This document shows, piece after piece, positions 1-8,509 of a stretch of 35,720 nucleotides of DNA. This DNA is from Sedimenticola sp. (lineage in GTDB: Bacteria > Pseudomonadota > Gammaproteobacteria > Chromatiales > Chromatiaceae): contig DRKS01000062.1 in the NCBI GenBank assembly GCA_011051655.1, forward strand, positions 1 through 35,720, in the 5' to 3' direction. A program made the position numbers and the translations under genes. Positions within the stretch are counted from its first letter, which is position 1; each line of letters begins with the position of its first letter. The notes below the pieces were generated by a model that did not search any database, was not told where the DNA came from, and worked only from the letters and a program-made list of their open reading frames with translations.

Positions 1-583
1 AAAAAAAACGGCCGCCAATCAGGAATTTGGTTCCTGTTATCCGCACCAGATGCATTTTTTTTACGCCTGAAATTGTGATGCCTGTCACAAAATCCCACAC
101 CGCAAAAAGCAGGATTTTCAGGCGAAAACAAAGAAAAAAACGGCTGTCCGGTCCAACGGTATTTTGAGGGCCTTGGCCACCGGCCGGAATGGTCCGCCTT
201 GGGCGAAACCGTGCTGCTTCCGGCGGGCAAGGGGGGTATTTAAAAGCCCGGTGCAAATTTGCGTGACGCCCCCATGGCAAATATATCTTATTGATAATCC
301 AGCATTATTTATTTTGACCTTGGCCTTTTTGCGCCCGGGATACCGTGTTTGCGCAGGCTGCATGGCACGCCATATCGGCATGGCGCAATCTACGGCGGCG
401 GGGCAAAAATGACTGGCTATAAAACCAGCATATAAGGCCTGAATTTTCGCCTGGCGGTAATTTTATTCCGCCCTTTTCAGTTCTCATTTCCACCAAACCG
501 GGAACCTAAAGACCCCCGGCGCCACGGTCGTTAATTTCTACGGCACCTGACTAACACCAAATTATTTTTCGGGAAGTTAAATT
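1..583. other. Gene-free upstream region
   Basis: No convincing protein gene lies here; the short open frames have no family resemblance and no good ribosome site. The stretch is visibly richer in A and T than the genes that follow. It holds a CRP-like palindrome (74–89), a wide pair of inverted 9-base arms (CGCCTGAAA near 64–72 and its complement at 116–124), a small hairpin around 411–428, and a GGCGG/CCGCC hairpin at 453–472 followed by CTTTT that might be a weak terminator. The first eight bases are all A, which could be the edge of a terminator belonging to a gene to the left. I infer a regulatory or spacer region. Confidence 0.5.
74..89. promoter_or_regulatory. CRP/Vfr-like binding site
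   Basis: The sequence is TGTGA, six bases, TCACA: a perfect match to both half-sites of the CRP/Vfr consensus, with A/T-rich flanks on both sides as is usual. It lies 495 bases before the first gene, so it may serve a promoter inside this gap or a gene to the left of the window. That CRP binds here is inference from the motif alone. Confidence 0.45.
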
Positions 584-943
584 ATGACTATTTTGACCAA
601 AGCACCTGACTATCCACTTTCACTTGGTGAGCGGCTGCGTTGCAGGCGCAGGGAAAAAGGCTGGACGCAGGATCAACTGGCCGCCCATGCGGGCACGAAC
701 CAGGCGGTGATACAAAAAATCGAAAACGGTAGGAGCCTGCGTCCCCGCAAGATCAATGAAATAGCATCGGCGCTCGAGGTCAGCCCCTCCTGGCTGATGT
801 TTGGCGAAGAGCCGAACAGCATGTCCTCCCTGGATACCGAGGCGCGCACCGTGGCGGAGACCTGGGCCCGCCTGCCCGAGCCCTTCCGTTCCAGGATTCG
901 GGCGGAGATCCTGCATTATGCCCAGACGGCCATGGCCAGCTGA
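584..943 (+). CDS. Cro/CI-type helix-turn-helix transcriptional regulator
   Basis: This is a 119-residue DNA-binding protein. Residues about 14–70 form a typical five-helix Cro/C1 (XRE) domain: the LGERLRCRRREKGWTQDQLA stretch covers helices 1–2, a recognition helix follows (NQAVIQKIENG), and then a helix ends in SPSWLMFG. The last 45 residues are probably helical and carry no peptidase or ligand domain, so it is a small stand-alone regulator. A GGGAAG ribosome site lies seven bases before the ATG. The long gene-free stretch upstream probably carries its promoter. Its targets cannot be told from the sequence. Phage or plasmid repressors look similar, but no phage genes are nearby. Confidence 0.8.
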   Translation: MTILTKAPDYPLSLGERLRCRRREKGWTQDQLAAHAGTNQAVIQKIENGRSLRPRKINEIASALEVSPSWLMFGEEPNSMSSLDTEARTVAETWARLPEPFRSRIRAEILHYAQTAMAS

Positions 944-970
944 CCCCTCCCTGAGCACCATAAGGCCTGC

Positions 971-998
971 TCCGGCTCACCCGCCCGGGTGATGCCGG
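971..998. other. GC-rich hairpin after the regulator gene
   Basis: CCGGC-TCACCC pairs with GGGTGA-t-GCCGG across a GCCC loop, giving an 11-pair stem with one bulged base. It lies 30 bases past the regulator's stop codon. No T-run follows, so it is not a standard intrinsic terminator, though it may block RNA decay or slow polymerase. The rest of 944–1129 shows only a possible −10 box (TAGAAT, 1091–1096) ahead of the sirtuin gene, without a clear −35 box. Confidence 0.35.
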
Positions 999-1129
999 GG
1001 GCCAGGGCCTCCATCTCCGACAACCCCCTCCCCGATGCCTGCCATATGATGTTGCAAGCCACGGCCTGTGGCGAGCAGCCGGGTTGCAGGTAGAATAAGG
1101 CCTTATGTCTGCGGCAACGGATTTGATCC

Positions 1130-1867
1130 ATGCACATCGATGATGAGGCCCGGGTTCACTCTGTCCGGCGCGCGCTGCGCGAGGCGGGGCGGATCGCCGT
1201 ACTGACCGGCGCCGGCATATCGGCGGAAAGCGGCATTCCCACCTTTCGCGGCACCAACGGCCTGTGGCGAAAATACCGCCCGGAGGAGTTGGCCAGCCCT
1301 TCGGCCTTCCGGCGCGATCCAGGGCTGGTCTGGGAATGGTATGACTGGCGCCGGGGGCTGGTGGCCGATACGGAGCCCAATCCCGGCCATTTCGCCCTGG
1401 CCAGGCTTGAGCGTTCCGCCGCTGATTTCACCCTGATCACCCAGAACGTGGACGGCCTGCACGATCGTGCAGGCTCCCAAAATATACTGAAACTTCACGG
1501 TGATATCTGGCAGGTGCTGTGCACCGGCTGCGGCAGGAGAAGCCGCAACACCCGGGTGCCTTTGCCGGAGCTGCCGCCGCACTGCTCCTGCGGCGGACTC
1601 CTCCGTCCCGATATCGTCTGGTTTGGCGAATCCCTGCCCCAGGATGTGCTGCAGGCGGCCTGGAGCACATCGGAAGCCGCTGATGTCTTTATGGTCATCG
1701 GCACCTCGGCGCTGGTGCAACCCGCCGCCAGCCTGCCCCTGGTGGCAAAGGAGAGCAATGCCTGCCTGATCGAGATCAACATGGAGGAGACGGCCTTATC
1801 GCCCCATGCCGACATAAGCCTCCATGGAGCGGCGGGGGAGCTGTTGCCGCTGCTTATACCTTTCTGA
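1130..1867 (+). CDS. cobB: NAD-dependent protein deacylase, sirtuin (CobB-like)
   Basis: The protein has 245 residues and is a complete Sir2-family enzyme that removes acyl groups from lysines using NAD. The NAD-binding GAGISAESGIPTFRG lies at about 28–41, TQNVDGLHD at 104–112, and the catalytic His is H123 (in LHGD). Zinc is bound by C131, C134, C152 and C154. Tyr71 and Arg74 in the WEWYDWRR stretch match the Tyr-x-x-Arg pair of class III sirtuins (SIRT5, E. coli CobB), which favours succinyl and malonyl lysine as well as acetyl. No strong ribosome site precedes the ATG. The amidotransferase gene begins 23 bases after it on the same strand, so the two may be co-transcribed. Confidence 0.92.
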   Translation: MHIDDEARVHSVRRALREAGRIAVLTGAGISAESGIPTFRGTNGLWRKYRPEELASPSAFRRDPGLVWEWYDWRRGLVADTEPNPGHFALARLERSAADFTLITQNVDGLHDRAGSQNILKLHGDIWQVLCTGCGRRSRNTRVPLPELPPHCSCGGLLRPDIVWFGESLPQDVLQAAWSTSEAADVFMVIGTSALVQPAASLPLVAKESNACLIEINMEETALSPHADISLHGAAGELLPLLIPF

Positions 1868-1890
1868 TCCTCCAGCCCGGATAAACACCC

Positions 1891-2664
1891 ATGTGCCAAC
1901 TGCTCGGTATGAACTGTAATGTGCCCACGGACATCTGTTTCTCGTTCAAAGGCTTTTGTGAACGGGGCGGCGTCACCGATGAGCACAAGGACGGCTGGGG
2001 CATCACCTTTTTCGAGGGCAAAGGCTGCCGCTCCTTCCTCGACCCCCACCCATCCGCAAGCTCAGTCATATCATCCCTGGTCAAGAGTTACCCGATCAAA
2101 TCCTGTAATGTGATCGCCCATATCCGCAAGGCCACGCTTGGAGAGGTGAACCTTGAGAACACCCATCCCTTCACCCGTGAGCTTTGGGGGCAATACTGGG
2201 TCTTCGCTCACAACGGCGATCTGAAGGGCTTTCACCCAACGCTGGCCGGGGACTATCTGCCGGTGGGCGCTACGGACAGTGAGCAGGCTTTTTGCCTGAT
2301 TCTGGAGCGCCTGAGGCGGAGCTTTGAAACCAAGCCGGCGGCCGGCGCAATAGCGGCCGTGCTCCAGGAGGCGGCGGATGAAATCTCCGGGCACGGCACA
2401 TTCAACTTTCTGCTCTCCAACGGCGAATGCATGTTTGCCCACTGCACTACAAAACTCTCTTATCTGGTCAGGCAGCATCCCTTTTCAACGGCCCGGCTCA
2501 AGGACAAGGACATTGAGCTGGATTTCAGCGAGGTCACCACGCCAGATGACCGGGTTGCGGTCATCGCCACCGAGCCGCTGACCACCAATGAAACCTGGAT
2601 CGGGTTTCCCAAAGGCAGGGTGCTGGTGTTCCGGGACGGGCATATCGCCGATCCGGTAAACTGA
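1891..2664 (+). CDS. Class II glutamine amidotransferase (YafJ-like)
   Basis: A 257-residue protein made of a single Ntn-type glutaminase domain. Cys2, exposed after removal of Met1, is the expected nucleophile. HIRKATLGEVNLENTHPF and FAHNGDL are the conserved glutamine-binding stretches, and DGWGI near residues 34–38 is typical of the YafJ group. No synthase domain is attached, so it either acts as a free glutaminase or passes ammonia to an unknown partner; YafJ-type proteins have no firmly known role. It follows the sirtuin gene closely. The start is fixed because the catalytic Cys must be residue 2. Confidence 0.85.
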   Translation: MCQLLGMNCNVPTDICFSFKGFCERGGVTDEHKDGWGITFFEGKGCRSFLDPHPSASSVISSLVKSYPIKSCNVIAHIRKATLGEVNLENTHPFTRELWGQYWVFAHNGDLKGFHPTLAGDYLPVGATDSEQAFCLILERLRRSFETKPAAGAIAAVLQEAADEISGHGTFNFLLSNGECMFAHCTTKLSYLVRQHPFSTARLKDKDIELDFSEVTTPDDRVAVIATEPLTTNETWIGFPKGRVLVFRDGHIADPVN

Positions 2665-2675
2665 AATTCACCAAC

Positions 2676-2730
2676 CCTGACCATGACAAGGCCCTGAACC
2701 TTGCCCCTTGAACCCTGCACCTTGATAATA
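2676..2730. repeat. Short degenerate CCTTGAACC-type repeat
   Basis: Between the amidotransferase and metH the sequence runs through imperfect copies of a nine-base theme (CCTGAACCTTG, CCCCTTGAACC, CTGCACCTTG). It resembles in style the seven-base tracts elsewhere in the window. The 100-base gap has no room for a cobalamin or SAM riboswitch ahead of metH and shows no clear ribosome site. Confidence 0.4.
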
Positions 2731-2764
2731 TGCCACCTTTTCTCGGCATCCCGGATTCCTCCTC

Positions 2765-5700
2765 ATGAGCAACCCCCTCCCCCAAGACCGCACGGATGAA
2801 CTGGCGGCGATCCTTTGCGATCGCATCATGATCCTGGATGGGGCCATGGGCACCATGATCCAGCGCCACAAGCTGGAGGAAGAGGATTACCGGGGCGAGC
2901 GCTTCGCCGAGTGGCCGGTGAAGCTCAAGGGGATGAACGACCTGCTGGTGCTGACCCGGCCGGAGCTGATCCGCGGCATCCACGAGCAGTACCTGGAGGC
3001 GGGAGCCGACATCGTCGAGACCAACAGCTTCAACGCCACCCGCAGCGACCTGGCCAAGTACGAGCTGTCCGGTTTTGCCTTTGAGCTGAACGAGGCGGCG
3101 GCCCGGTTGGCGAAGGCGGCGGCGGATGAATACGCCACGCCCGAAAGGCCAAGGTTCGTGGCCGGTGTGCTGGGGCCGAATCAGAAGACCGCCTCCGTCT
3201 CCGTGGATGTCAATGACCCCGGCGCCCGGGCCATCACCTTCGACGAACTGGTGCGGGATTACACCGAGGCGGCCCGCGGGCTCATCCAGGGCGGTGCCGA
3301 CATCCTGCTGATCGAGACCGTGTTCGACACCCTCAACGCCAAGGCGGCGGTCTTCGCCGTGCAGCAGGTGTTCGACGAGGATGGGGTCCGGCTGCCCATC
3401 ATGATCTCCGGCACCATTACCGATGCGGCAGGCCGCACCCTCTCCGGCCAGACGGTGGAGGCCTTCTATAACTCCCTGCGTCACGCCAGGCCCATCAGCT
3501 TCGGCCTGAATTGCGCCCTGGGGCCGGATCAGTTGCGCCAGCACGTGGAGGAGTTGGCCCGCATCTCGGAGACGCGGATCTCCGCCCACCCCAACGCCGG
3601 GCTGCCCAATGAACTGGGGGGCTACGACCTGGGGCCGGCGGACATGGCGGTCCAGATCGCGGAGTGGGCCGGGAGCGGTTTTCTCAACATCGTCGGCGGC
3701 TGCTGCGGCACCACCCCGGATCATATCCGGGCCATCGCCGAGGCGGTGTCCGGCCTGCCGCCGCGCGCCCTGCCGGAGCCGCGGCCGGCCTGCCGCCTGG
3801 CCGGGCTGGAGCCCTGCAATATCGATGCGGACAGCCTGTTCGTCAACATCGGGGAGCGCACCAACGTGGCCGGCTCCGCCCGCTTCAAGCGCCTGATCAT
3901 GGAGGGTGATTACGAGACTGCCCTGGAGATCGCCCGCCAGCAGGTGGAGAACGGCGCCCAGATCGTCGACGTGAACATGGACGACGCCATGCTGGACGCC
4001 AGGGCCTCCATGGTGCAGTTTCTGAACCTGGCGGCGGGGGAGCCGGATATCGCCAAGGTCCCCATCATGGTGGACTCCTCCCGCTGGGAGGTGCTGGAGG
4101 CCGGGCTCAAGTCCCTCCAGGGCAAGGGGGTGGTGAACTCCATCTCCCTCAAGGAGGGCGAGGAGAAATTTATCGAGCACGCGCGGCTGGTCCGCCGCTA
4201 CGGCGCCGCCGTGGTGGTGATGGCCTTCGACGAGGCCGGCCAGGCGGACAGCCGTGACAGAAAGATCGAGATCTGCACCCGCGCCTACCGCATCCTCACC
4301 GACCGGGTGGGCTTCCCGGCGGAGGACATCATCTTCGACCCGGCGGTACTCACCGTGGCCACCGGCATGGCGGAGCACGACCGCTATGGCCTGGATTTCA
4401 TCGAGGCGGTGGCCGGGATCAAGCGGACCCTGCCCCACGCCCTGGTCTCGGCGGGGGTCTCCAACATCTCCTTCGCCTTCCGGGGCAACAACCCGGTGCG
4501 CGAAGCGATCCACGCCGTGTTCCTCTACCATGCCATCAACGCCGGCCTGGACATGGGCATCGTCAACCCAGGCCAGCTCGCCATCTATGACGAACTGCCG
4601 GAGCAATTGCGCGAGCGGGTGGAGGACGTCATCCTCAACCGCCGCCCCGACGCCACCGAACGGCTGCTGGAGATCGCCGACAAGTACCGCGGCGAAGGCG
4701 GCGGCGGAGAACGCAAAGAAGACCCGGCCTGGCGCGACCTGCCGGTGGCCAGGCGCCTGGAGCACGCCCTCGTCAAGGGCCTGGTGGAATACATCGAAGA
4801 GGACACCGCCGAGGCGCTGGCTGAACTGGGCCGGCCCCTGCACGTAATCGAAGGCCCCCTGATGGCGGGCATGAACCAGGTGGGCGAGCTGTTCGGCTCG
4901 GGCAAGATGTTCCTGCCCCAGGTGGTGAAATCGGCCCGGGTGATGAAAAAGGCGGTGGCCTGGCTGCAGCCCCACATGGAAGAGGAGAGGAAACAGGGCA
5001 TCGGCCAGCAGTCGGCGGGCCGCATCCTGCTGGCCACGGTGAAGGGCGACGTGCACGATATCGGCAAAAACATCGTCGCCGTGGTGCTGCAATGCAACAA
5101 CTACGAGGTCATCGACATCGGCGTCATGGTGCCCGCCGAGACCATCCTGCAGAAGGCGCGGGAGCTGAAGGTGGACATCATCGGGCTGTCCGGCCTCATC
5201 ACCCCCTCCCTGGACGAAATGGCCCATATCGCCAAGGAGATGCAGCGCCAGGAATTCGACCTGCCGCTGCTCATCGGCGGGGCCACCACCTCCAGGATCC
5301 ACACGGCGGTGAAGATCGACCCCGAATACGACGGGCCCGTCATCCATGTGGTGGACGCCTCCCTGGCGGTGGGGGTGACGGGCAAGCTGCTCTCGGCCGA
5401 CCAGCGCGAGGCCTATGTCCGGCAGATGAAGAGCACCTATGCCCAGGCCCGCGAGGCCCGGCAGAGCAAGGACCGGACGCGCCACCTCGTCCCCCTGGAG
5501 GATGCCCGCGCCAACGCCATGCACATCGACTGGTCGGAAGAACCCCCGGCCAGGCCCGCCTTTCTCGGCGTCAAGGTGTTTGAGAACTACCCCCTGGCGG
5601 AAGTGGCGGCATATATCGACTGGACCCCCTTTTTCCATACCTGGTCCCTGAAAAAGCGCTTTCCCGCCATCCTGGAGGACCCGGAAAAAGGCGAGGAGGC

Positions 5701-6469
5701 CCGGCGTCTCCACCGGGACGCCCGGGCCATGCTGAAGCGCATCATCGACGAAGGCTGGCTTCGGGCCAGCGCCGTCATCGGCATCTTTCCCGCCGCCAGG
5801 GACGGTGCGGACGACATTGCCCTGTACGCCGACGAAAGCCGCACCGAGGCCCGTGCGCACTTTCATTTTCTCCGCCAGCAAATAGACAAAAAGCCCGGGG
5901 ACCCCAACCTCTGCCTGGCGGATTTCGTCGCCCCGCCGGACTCCGGGTTCGGGGACTACGTGGGGGCCTTCGCCCTCACCGCCGGCCTCGATATCGAAAA
6001 AAAGCTGGCCCAGTTCGAGACCGAGCACGACGACTACCACGCCATCATGCTCAAGTCCCTGGCGGACCGCCTGGCCGAGGCCCTGGCCGAGCGCATGCAC
6101 GAGCGGGTGCGCCGGGAGTTCTGGGGCTACGAAAAAGGCAGCCCCCTGGGCAACGACGAGCTGATCGGGGAAAGATACCAGGGCATCCGTCCCGCCGCCG
6201 GCTATCCCGCCTCCCCGGACCACACGGAAAAGGCCCTGATCTGGGAACTGCTTCAGGCAGAAGAAAACACCGGCATCTCCCTCACGGAGACCTATGCCAT
6301 GAACCCCGGCGCCTCCGTCAGCGGCCTCTATTTCGCCCACCCCCGCTCCCGCTACTTCGGCACCGGCAGGATCGGCCGGGACCAGGTGGAGGACTACGCC
6401 CGGCGCAAGGGCATGACCGTGGCCGAGGTGGAATACTGGCTCGCCCCCGTCCTGGGTTACACCCCCTGA
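2765..6469 (+). CDS. metH: Cobalamin-dependent methionine synthase
   Basis: This 1234-residue enzyme moves a methyl group from 5-methyltetrahydrofolate to homocysteine through methylcobalamin. All four modules are present. In the homocysteine domain zinc is bound by C250 (LNCALG) and C313–C314 (GGCCGTTP). The folate domain starts at [11 protein letters not shown], about residue 360. The cobalamin domain has the cap helices and then DVHDIGKN, with the cobalt-ligating His at 764. The C-terminal reactivation domain binds S-adenosylmethionine and has [20 protein letters not shown] near its end. Length and spacing match E. coli MetH (1227 residues) with an offset of three to five. No riboswitch is seen upstream. 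Confidence 0.97.
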   Translation: MSNPLPQDRTDELAAILCDRIMILDGAMGTMIQRHKLEEEDYRGERFAEWPVKLKGMNDLLVLTRPELIRGIHEQYLEAGADIVETNSFNATRSDLAKYELSGFAFELNEAAARLAKAAADEYATPERPRFVAGVLGPNQKTASVSVDVNDPGARAITFDELVRDYTEAARGLIQGGADILLIETVFDTLNAKAAVFAVQQVFDEDGVRLPIMISGTITDAAGRTLSGQTVEAFYNSLRHARPISFGLNCALGPDQLRQHVEELARISETRISAHPNAGLPNELGGYDLGPADMAVQIAEWAGSGFLNIVGGCCGTTPDHIRAIAEAVSGLPPRALPEPRPACRLAGLEPCNIDADSLFVNIGERTNVAGSARFKRLIMEGDYETALEIARQQVENGAQIVDVNMDDAMLDARASMVQFLNLAAGEPDIAKVPIMVDSSRWEVLEAGLKSLQGKGVVNSISLKEGEEKFIEHARLVRRYGAAVVVMAFDEAGQADSRDRKIEICTRAYRILTDRVGFPAEDIIFDPAVLTVATGMAEHDRYGLDFIEAVAGIKRTLPHALVSAGVSNISFAFRGNNPVREAIHAVFLYHAINAGLDMGIVNPGQLAIYDELPEQLRERVEDVILNRRPDATERLLEIADKYRGEGGGGERKEDPAWRDLPVARRLEHALVKGLVEYIEEDTAEALAELGRPLHVIEGPLMAGMNQVGELFGSGKMFLPQVVKSARVMKKAVAWLQPHMEEERKQGIGQQSAGRILLATVKGDVHDIGKNIVAVVLQCNNYEVIDIGVMVPAETILQKARELKVDIIGLSGLITPSLDEMAHIAKEMQRQEFDLPLLIGGATTSRIHTAVKIDPEYDGPVIHVVDASLAVGVTGKLLSADQREAYVRQMKSTYAQAREARQSKDRTRHLVPLEDARANAMHIDWSEEPPARPAFLGVKVFENYPLAEVAAYIDWTPFFHTWSLKKRFPAILEDPEKGEEARRLHRDARAMLKRIIDEGWLRASAVIGIFPAARDGADDIALYADESRTEARAHFHFLRQQIDKKPGDPNLCLADFVAPPDSGFGDYVGAFALTAGLDIEKKLAQFETEHDDYHAIMLKSLADRLAEALAERMHERVRREFWGYEKGSPLGNDELIGERYQGIRPAAGYPASPDHTEKALIWELLQAEENTGISLTETYAMNPGASVSGLYFAHPRSRYFGTGRIGRDQVEDYARRKGMTVAEVEYWLAPVLGYTP

Positions 6470-6564
6470 CCGCCGGCAAAACGGCCGCGGGAGCCCCGCC
6501 TGCCGGCGCCCTCCGGCCCATCCCCCCTTCTAAAGAGATCGTCCCGGCCGGACGCTATTGTTTT

Positions 6565-6597
6565 TAAGGCCGTTTTTCGGCAACGACAAAAACCTTA
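6565..6597 (+). other. Leader hairpin before the peroxiredoxin gene
   Basis: TAAGG (6565–6569) pairs with CCTTA (6593–6597), and T-run 6573–6577 pairs with A-run 6588–6592, enclosing a small loop. The GCGGAGG ribosome site at 6598–6604 begins right after the stem. The hairpin could affect translation, but this is only an inference from base pairing. Confidence 0.3.
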
Positions 6598-6611
6598 GCG
6601 GAGGCCCGCCC

Positions 6612-7094
6612 ATGCTCAAAGAGGGACAAAAGGCGCCCGATTTCAGCCTGCCGGACGTAGACATGAGGCAGGTGAAATCAGCCGACTTCAGGGGTGAAAA
6701 GAACCTGGTGCTGTTTTTCTATCCCAGGACCGGGGCCAGCAGTTGCTCCATTGTCGCCATCGAGTTCACGGAAATGATCCAGGAATTCCAGGCGGAGAAG
6801 ACGGCGGTGATCGGTATCAACATGGAGGACTGCGGCTGCCACGCCGCCTTCCGCGACAGATATGATCTCGCCGTCGGGCTTTTATCGGATGAGAGCGGCG
6901 AACTCTGCAAGGCCTTTGGCGTCTGGCGAGAGGCAACGGCCGGCGGCGAACGGACGAATGTCCTGCCCTGCACCTTTATCATCGACAGGGAAGGCGTGAT
7001 CCGGCATGTCCTGCACGATGTAAAACCCGTGGGCCATGCCGCGCAGGTGCTCGAACTGATCCGGTCCATGGACGAACCCCAGGAGGCGGCCTAG
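6612..7094 (+). CDS. Divergent peroxiredoxin (AhpC/TSA, Bcp-like fold)
   Basis: A 160-residue thioredoxin-fold protein with the layout of the Bcp/PrxQ group: MLKEGQKAPDFSLPD at the N-terminus, VLFFYPR at 33–39, a Cys at position 45 where the peroxidatic Cys belongs, GLLSD at 89–93 and CTFIIDREGVIRH near 120–132. The active site is unusual. The family signature P-x3-T-x2-C reads P38-x3-A42-x2-C45, so the catalytic Thr is replaced by Ala. The Arg expected just before STF is Pro119. Extra cysteines stand at 74, 76, 99 and 120. It may be a peroxidase with altered chemistry or another thiol-redox protein. The start at 6612 is chosen because it has a good ribosome site and fits the family; an earlier in-frame ATG (6558) would add 18 unrelated residues. 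Confidence 0.75.
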   Translation: MLKEGQKAPDFSLPDVDMRQVKSADFRGEKNLVLFFYPRTGASSCSIVAIEFTEMIQEFQAEKTAVIGINMEDCGCHAAFRDRYDLAVGLLSDESGELCKAFGVWREATAGGERTNVLPCTFIIDREGVIRHVLHDVKPVGHAAQVLELIRSMDEPQEAA

Positions 7095-7108
7095 CCGCCC
7101 TTGCAGCC

Positions 7109-8236
7109 ATGCACGCCCCGGCGGCTGTCCTTGGCGGAGGCTCCCCCCAGGAACATTACTCGAATCAACTCCGGCATGGCGACTTGGTGGCGGACAGCGA
7201 GCAGGCCGCCGTCGTCGGACTGTTGCAGGATCTCTATGAACGGCTGTCGACGGACAGCCCCCCCGATTCCGTCGGCCTGGCCAGGCGCCTGTTTTCACGC
7301 AGCAAGCCACCACCCCCGCCGCGGGGCCTGTATATCTGGGGCGGAGTGGGCCGGGGCAAGACCTGGCTGATGGATCTCTTTTTCGACAGCCTGGCGTTCG
7401 AGCAGAAGCAGCGCCTGCATTTTCACCGTTTCATGCGCCGGATTCATCATGAGCTGGCCCGGCTGAAGGGCCGGCGGGATCCCTTGGATATCGTGGCGGC
7501 GGATTTCGCCCGCCAGGCACGGGTGCTCTGCCTGGACGAATTCCATGTCTCGGACATCGGTGACGCCATGCTGCTGGGCCAGCTTTTGAAGGCCCTGTTC
7601 GCCCAGGGTGTGACCCTGGTGGCAACCTCCAATATCCCCCCGGACTACCTCTATCAGGATGGCCTGCAGCGGGTGCATTTTCTTCCGGCCATCGCCCTGC
7701 TGAAACAGCATACACAGGTGGTCAACCTGGGGGGGAGTACGGATTACCGCCTCAAATACCTGGAGCTGGCCAAGGTGTATCACACGCCGCCGGGCGGGCG
7801 GGCCCAGGGGCTGATGCAGGCCGAGTTCTCACGCCTGGCGCCGGGCAAGGCCCTGGAGAACGGGCGGCTTTGTGTCGAGGGCCGCGAGATCCCTGTTATA
7901 TCCCTGGCGGACGATGTGGCCTGGTTCGGGTTCGAGGTCCTGTGCGGGGGGCCGCGCAGTCCGGCGGACTACATCGAGATTGCCCGCTGTTTTCATACCG
8001 TGCTGCTCTCCGACGTGCCGGTGATGGACGATGACCAGGCCGACCGGCTGCGGCGCTTCATGCACCTGGTGGATGAGTTCTACGACCGCAACGTAAAGCT
8101 CATCATCAGTGCCGCGGCGGCGCCGGAAGCGCTCTACCGGGGCGAGCGCCTGGCCTTCGAATACCGCCGCACCGCCAGCCGCCTGAAGGAGATGCAGTCT
8201 CACGCCTATCTCGCCAGGGAGCACCGGCCAGGATAA
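7109..8236 (+). CDS. zapE: Cell-division-associated ATPase ZapE (AFG1 family)
   Basis: A 375-residue AAA-type ATPase of the AFG1/ZapE family. The Walker A motif GGVGRGKT lies at 78–85 and the Walker B motif at LCLDEFHVSD, about residues 138–147. The family features VATSNIPPDYLYQDGLQR and, near the end, FEYRRTASRLKEMQS are clear. In E. coli ZapE sits at the Z-ring during late division and destabilises FtsZ bundles; the mitochondrial relative handles misfolded membrane proteins. It begins 14 bases after the peroxiredoxin stop, so the two may share a message. The N-terminal 15 residues are not conserved, so a slightly later start is possible. Confidence 0.93.
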   Translation: MHAPAAVLGGGSPQEHYSNQLRHGDLVADSEQAAVVGLLQDLYERLSTDSPPDSVGLARRLFSRSKPPPPPRGLYIWGGVGRGKTWLMDLFFDSLAFEQKQRLHFHRFMRRIHHELARLKGRRDPLDIVAADFARQARVLCLDEFHVSDIGDAMLLGQLLKALFAQGVTLVATSNIPPDYLYQDGLQRVHFLPAIALLKQHTQVVNLGGSTDYRLKYLELAKVYHTPPGGRAQGLMQAEFSRLAPGKALENGRLCVEGREIPVISLADDVAWFGFEVLCGGPRSPADYIEIARCFHTVLLSDVPVMDDDQADRLRRFMHLVDEFYDRNVKLIISAAAAPEALYRGERLAFEYRRTASRLKEMQSHAYLAREHRPG

Positions 8237-8250
8237 GCTTGCCACCACCA

Positions 8251-8292
8251 ACAACCGATAACTGACAACTGACAACTGACAACTGACAACTA
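8251..8292. repeat. Seven-base tandem tract (AACTGAC)
   Basis: Five or so copies of AACTGAC or AACTGAT stand between zapE and slyX and end seven bases before the slyX ATG. Tracts of the same unit, in either orientation, occur at 24401–24513, 24548–24580 and 29663–29713, and a variant lies at 31494–31543. The region between tract and ATG is only A-rich, so slyX has no visible Shine-Dalgarno. Confidence 0.75.
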
Positions 8293-8298
8293 AAAAAC

Positions 8299-8502
8299 AT
8301 GAACAAACAATTGACCGATTTGCAGACCAGGCTGGCCTTCCAGGAGGACGGCATCGAGGAATTGAACCGCACGGTGGCGCGCCAGGCCCGGGAGCTGGAC
8401 GAGTTACGGCACGAACTCGAGGAGCTGCGGCGGCAGTTGCGGGCCTTGACGCCGTCGAATATTGCCAGCGAGGCGGAGGAGACGCCACCACCGCATTTTT
8501 GA
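8299..8502 (+). CDS. slyX: SlyX family protein
   Basis: A 67-residue coiled-coil protein. Leucine and acidic/basic heptads run from about residue 5 to 50 (LQTRLAFQEDGIEELN is the family signature), followed by the conserved tail SNIASEAEETPPPHF. SlyX is widespread in gammaproteobacteria, and its exact function is unknown. The gene lies between a seven-base repeat tract and the convergent HD-GYP gene, whose stop is only seven bases away. The match in length and in both ends to E. coli SlyX makes the identification firm despite the small size. Confidence 0.93.
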   Translation: MNKQLTDLQTRLAFQEDGIEELNRTVARQARELDELRHELEELRRQLRALTPSNIASEAEETPPPHF

Positions 8503-8508
8503 ATGCGG
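8491..8508. terminator. Shared hairpin between slyX and the HD-GYP gene
   Basis: CCGCATT (8491–8497) pairs with AATGCGG (8502–8508) across a four-base loop. The slyX stop codon lies inside it and the stop of the opposing gene follows at 8510. There is no long T-run beyond either arm, so it is at best a weak two-way terminator or an RNA 3'-end protector. Confidence 0.35.
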
Positions 8509-8509
8509 G

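Noticed and set aside
500-570. Sequence with GCCACGG and nearby short stems, reminiscent of a cyclic-di-GMP riboswitch
   Set aside because: Only one short conserved block matches; the two-stem GEMM layout and the other invariant blocks are missing.
2665-2764. Cobalamin or SAM riboswitch ahead of metH
   Set aside because: The gap is only 100 bases, part of it degenerate repeat, and no B12 box or SAM-box sequence is seen.
2561-6340. Very long open frame on the strand opposite metH
   Set aside because: It is the GC-rich mirror of metH codons, with low-complexity composition and no domain; the metH frame has all motifs and a proper length. The same holds for the long frames opposite glgP, yheS, pilU, lpoA and the FAD oxidase.
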